Assembly (NCBI RefSeq): GCF_008831285.2
Contig: NC_045147.1
Coordinates: 12,279,427 to 12,343,426 of the forward strand
Origin: Nymphaea colorata
Lineage: Eukaryota; Streptophyta; Magnoliopsida; Nymphaeales; Nymphaeaceae
Length of the DNA stretch: 64,000 bases
Direction: 5' to 3'
Below, one piece after another: positions 1 to 9,569 of the stretch. Below the pieces are notes generated by a model. That model did no database searches. It was not told where the DNA came from and saw only the letters and a program-made list of their open reading frames with translations. Position numbers and translations under genes: made by a program. The number at the start of each line of letters is the position of its first letter. Within the stretch, counting starts at the first letter, position 1.

Positions 1-43
1 GAATACAGAGCCACAAAACCAGATTGGTGCTTAGCTCAGCCAT
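1..43 (-). CDS. CYP76-type cytochrome P450, N-terminal end only (cut by window edge)
   Basis: The first 14 codons of a P450 read leftward from an ATG at 43 and run off the window. The start MAELSTNLVLWLCI is nearly identical to the starts of copy A (at 17885) and copy B (at 34967), which gives the frame and the start. It is the hydrophobic ER signal-anchor of a microsomal P450. The 5' flank is also duplicated beside copy A, so this is the next member of the tandem array. Whether the rest is intact cannot be seen. Confidence 0.85.
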   Translation of the reverse strand, partial: MAELSTNLVLWLCI

Positions 44-461
44 TTCTTTGGTTCTTCTCTCTCGCTTGTTAGTTAGATGCTTCTTGCAAATGTGGAAACA
101 TATTTGCTACCTCTTTTTTTTACAAGTTGCTATTTTTATAAAACTTAAAAGTTTCTTCCTCCTAATTTAAATAAAAAAAGTATGGTTTTAGCCTTATAGT
201 CTTCTTTCCTCTCTCAAAAGTTGGAAATTTACTTTTCGTTACGTGAACTAGATAAAATCTTATTAGAAAAAGATACCAACTATTTAAAATTTCTAAAATT
301 TCATTGGTCACAAAAATTTATAAATGGCACATCTCATAAAGGGATGAAAAATGGTTTGATTTCCCGATAATGAAGCGCGACGCTAATATATCATGCTTAA
401 AACGTTCAAAGAAGAACAAAAATTAAATCCAGTTAACTTTAAAGGATCTCCAGCTATCCCC

Positions 462-467
462 CACGTG
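462..467. promoter_or_regulatory. G-box (CACGTG) upstream of the edge P450
   Basis: A palindromic CACGTG lies about 420 bases upstream of the edge P450 start codon. G-boxes bind bHLH and bZIP factors. It falls in the block that is absent from the duplicated promoter of pseudogene copy A. Function is inferred from the motif only. Confidence 0.35.
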
Positions 468-1212
468 GTTTTCTGCTGGTAGTTGGCATTTACAGATCTC
501 TTCCTTTTTTTTAATGAAAGACAACCTCGACAGAAAAGTCTGTGTGTAAAATTCGATTCTTAAAAGACGTGGAACATCCCAATATTAAACTTTGTCTATC
601 ATATGTTTTTTGGTTTTCTGATATTTTCTCTAGTTCTTAGCTGCAACCTCTTAAATTCTCATAACTTTCCTTTCAGATGTCATCTTCACTTTCACGTAAC
701 ATCAACGGAGAGAGAGACTAGTGACGGCGACCTCAAGAGCAAGCCAAATCATTCAATTACTATCAAATTGACTTCAGTCTGTCCATGAGAGCGCTGTCTA
801 ACATGCCATGAACTAATCAAAATCATTCTCAATGAATCCATATTGAGTGATTTAAATTTGTTCATCAGGTCCGGATGGAGATGAAGATCATGAACGACAC
901 CGAGTTGCCCAAGGGGTTTCCATGTAGCCTTTCCTTCCTCATCTTTTACGCCACGCACCCTCGTGCCCACTTACATACTGCAAGCGCCTTTGCTGGCCCC
1001 GAATCAGTGGACAAAATGGGTGAGAGGGAGTAAGAGAGGGGGCAAGGAAAGATGCCTGATCAATCTTTGTCGCCCACCCAAACATCTCACTTCTGAAGAA
1101 AAATTGGAAAAATGAAAAATCATTGACGGCCTTATTCGGTTCAAAGTTTCTGATAGTTTCAAGGCTGATTTAGAATCCACGCACCATGTAAACAAACATT
1201 GGATCTTACCAT

Positions 1213-1219
<7 letters not shown>

Positions 1220-1277
<58 letters not shown>
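1220..1277. repeat. (TA)n microsatellite
   Basis: About 29 uninterrupted TA units in the left copy of the duplicated P450 flank. The matching place in the right copy (near 18530) has no such array, so it expanded after the duplication. Confidence 0.95.
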
Positions 1278-1278
<1 letters not shown>

Positions 1279-1658
1279 CATTGAATCCTTGGATGTGAAT
1301 TTCCCGATAAGTACCTCCTAATTAAGAGACAAAGGTGCTGGTTGATCCTGAAAATATATATAAAGTTGCCGAATGTATTAGCAAATAATAAATTGACATT
1401 TAACTTTTAGAAGTTAATAAATAATCATTCTAGTTACGTGTAGATAATTTTTTTGTTAGAAAGCACAATTTAAAATTTCGTAGGTTATAAAATTTTGTAC
1501 ATCACGCATCTAAAACAAGGGGATGCAAAATTAAGTTTGCTGATAGTGAAGCATGATCTCAATGACTGCCACATGGAGATCAGAAATATCGTACAAGCAA
1601 GGGAGGAGAGAGAAGCTCTAACCAGTTCAATGGCACAGGCAAAGCTCTAACGAGTTCA

Positions 1659-2907
1659 ATGGCAGGAGATATTTACCTTTCCACGGGTTGGCGGGAGCGA
1701 CACTGTCAATGTCAGGATCTGCACCAGATTGTAGCGAGCTACGACTTACGAGGCCTTCTGATGGGGGATTTCAATTCGATGCGCTACAAAGAGGACAAAA
1801 CTGGCGGCCCTCCTAATAGAGTTTCATGTAAAACTTCAATAAATTTATCTGGGATAACAACCTTCTTACCTTGGTTGATCTAACAATAGGGATGGAGATG
1901 CCCGAATTCTGTGTCGTTAGATTGGTGCTGTGTGAACAAGCAGCGGTCAGCCTCTTCGACAGGAGGATCTGATCTCACAGTGCTGGACAGAGGGATCTCT
2001 GATCATAGTGCCCTTTTCTTGGATGTCTTTTGTTCTTGTCAGCAAACTTGCAGGCCAAACAAAGGCCAGTTCTGGTACTACAACTTTTGTGCTAAGAAGG
2101 AGAGCTGCATGGACACGGTTAAAGAATGCTGGGACGAACCCCACACTCGATGCCCGACGTTACGTGTCATAAAAAAACTGATAAAAGTGAGATCTGGCCT
2201 TGCTCGATGGAAAAGAAACAACGTCAGTAACATTAGCAGCAGGATTTCCATGCTCAGGGAAGAGCTTCACAGTGTGCAGTCTAGATTAGATGAGAGTTTG
2301 GATGGCGATGCCAATTACAAGTTCTTTAAAGTCTGAGTTAGACCAAATGCTCACAGACGAATGTGAGTTTTGGAGACAAAAAGCAAAAATCAAACCAAAA
2401 GCTATCAGGATCGCTGGTGCACAGTCGGCAATGAGATAGTGCGGATGGTTAATGACTTTATTTCTAAAGGCAAGATAGTTCGCAGCATCAACAGATCCAT
2501 TGTTGTTCTCGTTCCTAGAAAGGAGGCTGTTAGGGATGTGGTTGATCTTCACCTATTGCCCTTTGCAACTCTGCCTACAAGATCTCACGGACCGCATGAA
2601 GCATATGCTAATGTGGATAGTGGATCAAAATCAGGTGGCCTTTCTTCCCGGCAGATCCATGACCCCAAATATCATTATCAGCCATGAGACTGTCCACTCT
2701 TTGAAAAAGCTAAGCAGGGCTCCCTCTATATTTATGGCCTATATGACAAGATCAATTGGATCTTCCTTAGCAAGGCTAACTCCACTCTGTTTCTGTAGGG
2801 AATGGTTGGACTACATTATGGTGTGTTTCTCGGGCATGAGTGGCTTTAAGTGTGGATGGACATCAAGGAGACATTGTCATGGTTGTTTTTCAACAAACTT
2901 TGTTTAA
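1659..2907 (+). pseudogene. LINE (non-LTR retrotransposon) ORF2 relic
   Basis: Broken reading frames in order resemble plant L1-type ORF2. First comes an apurinic endonuclease piece with LLMGDFNSMRYKEDKTGG (about 1757-1812), where the GDFN and DK-GG signatures are typical. Next is the endonuclease C-terminal piece with GISDHSALF (about 1992-2018), followed by a charged linker. Last is the start of the reverse transcriptase, with the DFISKGKIVRSIN-like block (about 2454-2493) and QNQVAFLPGRSMTPNIII (about 2626-2679). Frames change several times with internal stops, and no catalytic YADD box or 3' tail was found, so it is truncated and dead. It begins just where homology to the duplicated P450 flank ends. 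Confidence 0.8.
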
Positions 2908-3119
2908 ATCTTGTAAAAGAACTCATAATATGGATATATTATTCAAAACACAGATTACCCCTACAAATAAAAACTTAAGAACACAATAACCAACTAATAT
3001 CAACACTTAATGTTATCACAAATGCTCTCAAACTTCAAGAATCCATATATCTATTAATTACGCAACTAACAACAGCCTTTCGCATCAATCTAACAGTCCA
3101 AACAAGCTGATTTTATAAG
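2908..3119. other. Non-genic stretch between LINE and Copia relics
   Basis: AT-rich sequence with no coding potential. It may hold the end of the degenerate LTR that follows, whose exact left end I could not place. Confidence 0.5.
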
Positions 3120-3291
3120 AGAGACTAAACTAAACTGTTGAAAATCATAATCACTCGGCTACTAACACAATGTTGAGTTCCCAACACCAATATTAAAGTA
3201 ATACGTCAAAAATGTATGTTAGATTATGTAGAAAACAAAAAACACAAATATAAGTGGAAAACCCTCCAATAACTGGATGAAAAAACATGGG

Positions 3292-3381
<90 letters not shown>

Positions 3382-3764
3382 AAGAAGAAATATAACAACA
3401 TCAATATTAGTTGTTCTTCTTGCAGAAAATAGCATAAATCATTCTAAAGAATGAATGCATAAGAAAACTACAAGAAAAGAAATCACCATGTGTTTTCTTT
3501 TTCTTTTTCTTGTTTTCTTCACTCTCTCTGTGCACATGTACCCACACAACACAAACCCATAGCCGTGTTCTTCTTCCTCTTTCCTTCTCCTTTCCTTCAT
3601 CGTTGGCACACACTCACACATGAGCTCGTTTCCTCATTTTCTTGTTTTCAAAACGGTAGAGAAAAATAGGGCACTGTCAGGTGCTCTTTTTCTTTTTCTT
3701 CGCCTCCCTCACTCAAGTGAGCGGGCGAGTCGAGTTCTCACTTGTGGCTGGATCTGACCCAACA
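3120..3764 (-). repeat. Degenerate Copia 3' LTR (same family as 12028-17475)
   Basis: Read on the minus strand, this starts TGTTGGGTCAGATCCAGCC at 3764 and aligns with the LTR that starts TGTTGGGTCGGGTCCAGCC at 12028 and 16817. Shared blocks include the purine-rich tract upstream of the LTR, the GGGTTTTTCCAC-like block near 3270, and the ATTGGTGTTGG block near 3190. The left end is uncertain. A long TA array (3294-3379) sits exactly where the intact LTRs carry a short GATATATAG. Confidence 0.75.
3294..3379. repeat. (TA)n microsatellite inside an LTR
   Basis: About 43 TA units. Flanking bases align on both sides to the LTR of the Copia element at 12028-17475, where the site is a short TATATA in TTCTTGATATATAG. 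The array therefore expanded from LTR sequence. Confidence 0.95.
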
Positions 3765-4797
3765 AACTCTCCTTCCATTCTCAAGAGAGGAATCAAAACT
3801 GCAAAATTAACAAATTTAATGCATTGCCTTAAAAGGCGGTCACCCCAATTAGGTCTCTACACTTGTCATGCTCCCCTTTAAGTGGAGACTTCGTCATCAT
3901 ATCTATAAAATTTTTCTCTATATGTATCTTCTCTAACTGCATTAGTTTTTGCTCAGATCTAACATCAATGTGCTTGGTCTTTAAGTGGAAAGTAGAATTC
4001 TTCGCCAAGAGTGTAGCATTTTGGCTATCACATTACAACACATAGGTCTTCTAACTAAGACTCGTAACATAAAAAAAAATTTCCATCCATAATAACTTTT
4101 TACAAGATTCAGTTGTTGTAATATATTATGCCTCTGTAGTAAAAAGAACAACACAGTTCTCCAACCTAGATTGTCATGATACAGCTCCTTCTTTGAAAAT
4201 AAGGACATAAACAGAAATGGACTTTCTGGAGTTCAAGTCACTGTCATGTCTGCAACAACAAATCTTTGTATGTCTGTGTTAGGTTCACCAAAACATAAAT
4301 AGTAATTGAAAGTATTTTTAAGATATCTTAGAATCTACTTTACTACTGCCCAATGCTCCTTGCATTGATTTGATAGGAACCTACAAATTACACCAACTGT
4401 ATAAGCAAAGTTTGGGCAGGTGCAAACCATAGCATACATGAGACTCCCTACTGCGAATGCACATAGTACATTCTCCATTCTTTCTTTCTCATCTCCTGAT
4501 GATGGGCATTGCTCATTTCTTATTTTAAAATGTGTTGCCAATGAAGTACTTACTGTTTTGGCATCTTTCATACAGAACTTGCTAAGCACTTTCTCAAAAT
4601 AGTTTTCTTATGACAACCACAGTTTATTGGCCTTTCTATCACAAACAATCTTCATGTCTAACAATTGTTGCGCTGGTCCCAAGTTTTTCATATAAAAAAA
4701 CTTACTCATATTCCTCTTTGAATTAGCTAATTAATCGACAGTCTTGTCCAACAATAAGCACGTCATTTACAACAAGATAATGAAGTTATCCAATTTT
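3765..4797 (-). pseudogene. Copia reverse transcriptase / RNase H relic
   Basis: Minus-strand frames match the 3' half of the polyprotein of the Copia element at 12028-17475. The block with the YVDD-motif region reads near 4740-4795, the PFAVGSLMYAMVC-like RT/connection block near 4335-4480, and the RNase H EAEYI and CDSQ blocks near 3990-4150. Frameshifts, stops and one missing segment make it inactive. At about 4797 homology switches abruptly to gag of another Copia family. Confidence 0.8.
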
Positions 4798-5590
4798 TCA
4801 CATCTAAAACACTTCTTCTTTGGTTTTCACTGTTGTGTAGTTTCTCTTGCTTTTTTCTATATTTTTCTCTTTTTTTCGTCACTGTTCCTACTTGGAGACC
4901 TAAAGACTGGCTTAGCTGCCCAATGTGATCTCGGACCCTTACTAAACAAAGTTTTCTCATTATTTACTTTGAGTGAAAGTCCAGCCATTTGCTTCGCTAA
5001 TGTTCCTTGATTGATCAAAAGATTCTCTAACTCCCAAAAGTTGGTTGAACTAGCCAGTCTTGAACACCAATTATAAAACCGCTAATTTCTAGACAAAGTT
5101 CACGAATAAGAATTCTCTGCATACGAGCCTCACAAATTTTAGACTCAGGGTCAATTTGAGAAATCTCCATACAACGAACATGTTTCTCTCAGTTAATATA
5201 GATAACTCATTTTCTAACAGTTGTAAGCGGACATCATTAGCTCAAGAAAATAGCATTGCAAAAACATATCATGCTTCTTTAGGAATCTTAGCATAATGTA
5301 TATACTATAATAAATTCTTCTCAATTGATACCTTAATTGCAAATAGAGTTTTCTCTGCTTTGATCATTCATTTATTCTTAGCTTCCTCATCGACAGGAAT
5401 ATTTGTGTCTGATTCGAATACTCTTTCACATAATTCTTGTCCTAAGAAATATAACTCAATGCAAGATTGTCAATAGCCATAATTGCTATTGTTAAGCTTT
5501 TCACTATTATTCAGTGCAACTGCTAATGCTGCTATAATTTCAAAATATAATTAGCCCAATAAATCTCACTATTAAACTAACACTTAAATT
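4798..5590 (-). pseudogene. Copia gag relic of a different family
   Basis: On the minus strand, from the primer binding site inward, broken frames resemble Copia gag: a LEN-LL-NQGTLAKQMAGLSLK block (near 4950-5040) upstream of a zinc-knuckle start, C-RC, near 4800-4815. This is unlike the gag at 12747. Many stops are present. It belongs with the LTR at 5611-6211. Confidence 0.6.
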
Positions 5591-5597
5591 GAATCTA

Positions 5598-5608
5598 CTC
5601 TGATACCA
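5598..5608 (-). other. Retrotransposon primer binding site
   Basis: On the minus strand the sequence is TGGTATCAGAG, complementary to the 3' end of plant initiator-Met tRNA, two bases inside the LTR end at 5611. This fixes the orientation of the relic. Confidence 0.85.
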
Positions 5609-5610
5609 AT

Positions 5611-6211
5611 TGTAGGCGAAAATGTGGGCTCTATATATAACTCAGATCCAAATACAAATAATGTATGCAGATAAAAACCAACAGTCTCGATGTCTAAAAC
5701 AATTCTCAATAATAAACTTGACAAAGTTGACTTAGTAAAAGCTCATTAACCAAGCCAACAAAGTTCACAATGTGAACTTAACTAAGGAATGATGTAAAGT
5801 ATACCCCAAAGAAACTTTAAATAATACACTTCTATTACTTGTTAAAATGAAACTTACAAAAGAAGGGGTATATGGACTCACCTTAACTAACTCTCATAGT
5901 AAGCTAATATCCAAACACCCAATGGCTTTGCACTTGAGCACACACTTGAACACTGCTCATGAATTGAGCACACACCTTCACTCAACTTACTAGATTTGAT
6001 TTTGATGCTTTACAAAATGGTCAACACTCCTATTTATAAGGAGTACAAGTCGGTAGTGGACTTCCACCACCAAATTCTATATTTTTTATTACCTTTAATC
6101 ATTACATTTAAGCACCAATCATTACATTTAAGCACCATCTATTAAAAGGGAGGCTCACAACCTCTTGAGTCTTCTCGACTCTTCCCAGAGAGTCGGTGAT
6201 GACTCTTTACA
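5611..6211 (-). repeat. Copia 5' LTR (minus orientation)
   Basis: Read on the minus strand, the segment begins TGTAAAG at 6211 and ends CCTACA at 5611, so it has TGTA...TACA ends, a TATAAATAG box near 6031-6040, and a PBS directly after it. No second copy is present: the other end of this relic is an LTR of another family. The outer boundary was placed where homology to the P450 3' flank (32515 onward) resumes. Confidence 0.65.
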
Positions 6212-6294
6212 ATGAGATTCTGCTACAAAAACTAGTATGAGCTAAAAATGTCTTTCTTCCACCATTTTGATCTTCATATTCCATGAAACACCAA
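6212..6294. other. P450 copy A 3' flank, left part
   Basis: This aligns with 32515-32590, downstream of P450 copy B (shared ATTCT-CTAC, TTTCTTCCACCATTTT-like and CCATGAAACACCAA). It is the left side of the site hit by the Harbinger element. Its last three bases, CAA, are one copy of the target duplication. Confidence 0.8.
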
Positions 6295-6931
6295 GGGGCC
6301 GTTTGATGGCCTGAAAATATATTTCTTGGAAAAGTGAAATGGAAAAAATCTTTCCCATTCCCATTTTGATGTGTGTGTGTGATGATTGAGAAACATATTT
6401 CTATGTTTGATGATAAAGAAATATATTTTCAAATTTTCAGAAAATTGATTCTTAGTTTGATAATAAGAAAACATTTTTTCAGTTTTAAGAAATTAGATAA
6501 ATAACCACACCAAATAGATAGATAACCAACAATGGCGAGTCTTTTTAGTACAAGAACAAAAATAACTGCAGTAGAGTTCGAAGAACATATGAATGCAACA
6601 AGATACATATTCTCATCAGTGATAATATATTTACATAAAGTGTTCAGAAAAACTTCAACGTTAAATACAAAGCCAAGTGCATGTGTAGAGTATCCATAGA
6701 AGCAAGTACATATGTAGTGTCATGTACGCATCCACCATAACAAAAAAAAGCTCAACAAAATCAAATATGCCGGGGCTTCATCTTCGATTGCCTGTGAACA
6801 TGAACATAAACATCACATTTTGACAGACATTAAAGCGTAATTAGCTTATATTCTGAGTACAATAACTAACAACATTAGAGCACAGACAAAGCAAACATAT
6901 GAATAACTAATAATCACCAACACAATAGTTT

Positions 6932-7279
6932 CTATGTGTGATAAGTTAATCCGCACCTACGATTTTGAAAATCCACGTACATTTGAGATGTTATTGAAGT
7001 GTGCAGATCATTATTCGATCCTCGATCAATACTTTGTGTCACACTTTCCACTTCGTTTAGAACCGATGTACTCTTATTTGCATCGTCAAATGCACTTTCA
7101 TCAACATCAAACTGTTCTGCATGAGGATTATGGTCTATAATGAAATTGTGTAGAACACACATGGCTAACACAATTGCAACTTGTGTACGGTAAGGAAATG
7201 ACACTTGTGTTTTTAGTATAGGGAACCGTCCTTTTAATAAGCATACAAAATTTAGCTGCAGCAATGCTTTCTTCAGCAC
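6932..7279 (-). pseudogene. Harbinger (PIF-like) transposase C-terminal fragment
   Basis: The 115-codon frame carries the end of the DDE_Tnp_4 nuclease domain: LLKGRFPILK (usual form LK-RFPIL), then PYRTQVAIVLAMCVLHNFI, matching the PI-TQ--IV-AC--LHNFI block of plant PIF transposases. The catalytic part upstream (to the right) is not readable. After the domain the frame continues through an acidic tail. It lies inside the TIR element and is the main support for its superfamily. Confidence 0.85.
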
Positions 7280-8974
7280 ATGCTTTCTTCAGCACATGCT
7301 TTCTTCTTCATGCTCACATAGCTCTGTGAGTCCTTCCTGGTCCCAACAATGATAACAGCAAGTCTAGGCACTTGGAGGAAAACAAGTATACAAAATTTAG
7401 CTGCAACAATGAAAAGCCCCAAACATGGTGCTTAAAGTTTAACAGATGAATGGATTTAATAGGCTCAAGTTATTGCAAAAGCAAGAAAGAAATAACAGAA
7501 GAAAAGAAAAAAAGAATATATGGGGACGAACATGGTGGTAAGAAGCAAAATAAAAAAATCTAAGTACGTTTCAAATGTATAAAGCAACTATCACTTTGAC
7601 AGTGGAAAGTCTATTGTTGCAATTCACATACAAGGACAAATAAATGCATGAAGCAGCAATTGTAAACAATATCCAACTTGGCGATCCTGAATACAACTTG
7701 AAATGAACAATCGGCCAGAATTCAGTCCAGAAGCCAATGTGTTCAACCTGCCAATGCAGATGATCGACAAGCACTACAACTGTTTTCTGCCACTTTTGCT
7801 ACTCCCTTAACAGAAAATATGATATTTCACAAGGCCTCAACTGGTTGACGGGAAATTATGCAGAATCAAGCTTAAAGATCGAGGTGGACTTCAAGGCTAA
7901 AGAGCATAACAAAGCTAGCTTGTTTATTTCTCCTCATTAATATGAATGCTCAGACTCACCATTTGTTAAAGTTTTTACTAGAACTGAATACCCCTATAGT
8001 AGAAGAATGAACATGGTGGTGCAGCCCACAGTTGTTTATTTGCTTTTGGTTTGAAGACTGAAATATAGATCCCAGTGGGGGAAATTTAAAGAACAACACA
8101 TCGAAGGCCAGAAAGAGAAGCATCAAATTCTCGTGGACCCTAAACTCCCAAGCAGTACGAGATTTCGTTTTCTAACTTCAGCCTTCTCAGATGAGTTTTG
8201 TTTGCAAGTGGCTTGCATATACTCATGAAGAAGGAATTTGTCTAGACCACAACTACTCTGTATTCGTTCTCTTGAATCAAACTGAACTCCCTTGTGGCAA
8301 CATTCTATGAAGGGGATTTGCTGATCAACTTGCAATAAAACAAAACGTAGGAATCATCATTGCAGTCTTGCACTAAAAGACACACATACATAAACGTAGA
8401 AATTAACATTAAAACACACACATACACATGTTCATTGCAGTCTTGCAGGACAGACAGCCACAGTTTCTTTATCTGTCTGGAAACCAACCAAGCAAACATT
8501 AGCACCCACATGAAAAACCTGTGAAATCTTATGTTTGGAACAGCACCGACATCAAAAAGAACGGCTTTCTCTTCAGAAATGAGAGAATCCATCCACAGAG
8601 CAGAAGAAAGGCAGAGACAGATTCATGTCTGTTCTAGATCCAAGCTTTATTAGAGAAAAATACAGGAACATTCAATAGTCAAGCTAATTGGCAAGCATGA
8701 CTTAAGAAGTTAATGCATTTGTGAAGAAACCAGTCAACTACTAAATTTACAAACTTAACAAAATCGATCTCTGCGACAAGAAACCCTCACAAAAAGTAAA
8801 AGGGGATAGAGAAATAGACTGGACTTTCTATATGGAATCCCTCGGGAAAAAAAATTCTTTCACAGTAGGGCCAAAATAGAAAGAAGGATTTCCAAAAATT
8901 TAGCAGGAAACGGAAAAAAATTTAAATACTATTCACCATTCATGTTCAAACACTAACCTTCGACGAGGATGGGA

Positions 8975-9155
8975 GTAGGAGAGTGAGAGGGCGAGAGAGA
9001 CAAGGAGGGGAGCAGGAGAGTGAGAGGGCTAGAGAGACAACGAGGGGTGAAGGAGACTCAGAGGGCGAGAGAGACGACGAGGGGAGAAGGAGACTCAGAG
9101 GGCGAGAGAGACGAGGGAGGGAGCAGGAGAGTGAGAGGGCAAGAGAGACGACGAC
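8975..9155 (+). repeat. GAGAGGGCGAGAGAGAC-type tandem repeat
   Basis: Five or so imperfect units of about 35-40 bases built on GAGAGGGCGAGAGAGAC with a G/A-rich spacer. It lies near the right end of the Harbinger element. ORFs rich in Arg, Glu and Gly across it are translations of the repeat. Confidence 0.85.
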
Positions 9156-9421
9156 CAGCAGGCAGGACGGAGGCAGTTGCGGGCCTGCGGCAGGAGGGAG
9201 AGGAAGGTGATGCGTTGCGTGGGTGCCCTAACGGGCAGAAAAATAAAACCGGCAAAATGTTTCCACCTCTCGCAGTGGAAAAATGTTTCCGGAAATATTT
9301 TTCCTGAAACTTGTTTAACGGTTACATTTTTCATTCCACTTCTGATGGAATGAGAAAAATTTTGAATATTTGAAATTTTTTTCCATCACTACAGGACATT
9401 TCCAGGCCATCAAACAGCCCC

Positions 9422-9569
9422 CAAAGAAAATCTAGAATAATTTTTTCACCCCATCAAATAGTGAAAAAGTTATTGTCCATAAATGTTTTTTCATCCTCAT
9501 TTTAAACTTAGAATAATTTTTCTAGAACAAGTTTCCATAAAGTCTTATAGAACAAGTTTCCATAAAGTC
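9422..9569. other. P450 copy A 3' flank, right part
   Basis: Resumes homology to 32588-32699 downstream of copy B. It contains a 25-bp tandem duplication (ACAAGTTTCCATAAAGTCTT twice, about 9523-9572) that is absent in copy B. Confidence 0.8.

Larger units (their letters stand above)
44..1640. repeat. Duplicated P450 5' flank (left copy)
   Basis: Sequence upstream of the edge P450 matches the sequence upstream of copy A (17886-18787) over most of its length, up to the shared stretch ending near 1623 (18787 in the other copy). The left copy is longer: it keeps about 155 bases near 327-483 that are missing around 18185 in the right copy, extra sequence around 690-880, and a TA microsatellite. 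No gene is seen here; the short ORFs are unconvincing. Confidence 0.85.
6295..9421. mobile_element. PIF/Harbinger DNA transposon, 3.1 kb, defective
   Basis: Terminal inverted repeats: GGGGCCGTTTGATGGCC at 6295 and, on the minus strand from 9421, GGGGCTGTTTGATGGCC. The first 24 bases agree at 22. CAA is duplicated on both sides (6292-6294 and 9422-9424), and the paralogous empty site after copy B reads ACACCAAAGAAAT at about 32578-32590. Three-base duplications, GGG-CGTTTG ends and an internal DDE transposase fragment are all typical of PIF/Harbinger. Only the C-terminal part of the transposase is readable, so it is non-autonomous. The rest is non-coding. Confidence 0.9.

Noticed and set aside
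3219-3404. 61-codon ORF of Ile-Tyr repeats
   Set aside because: It is the translation of the TA microsatellite.
8983-9334. Several overlapping Arg/Glu-rich and Ser/Pro-rich ORFs
   Set aside because: They are frames through the GAGAGGGCGAGA tandem repeat in the Harbinger element, open in several frames on both strands.
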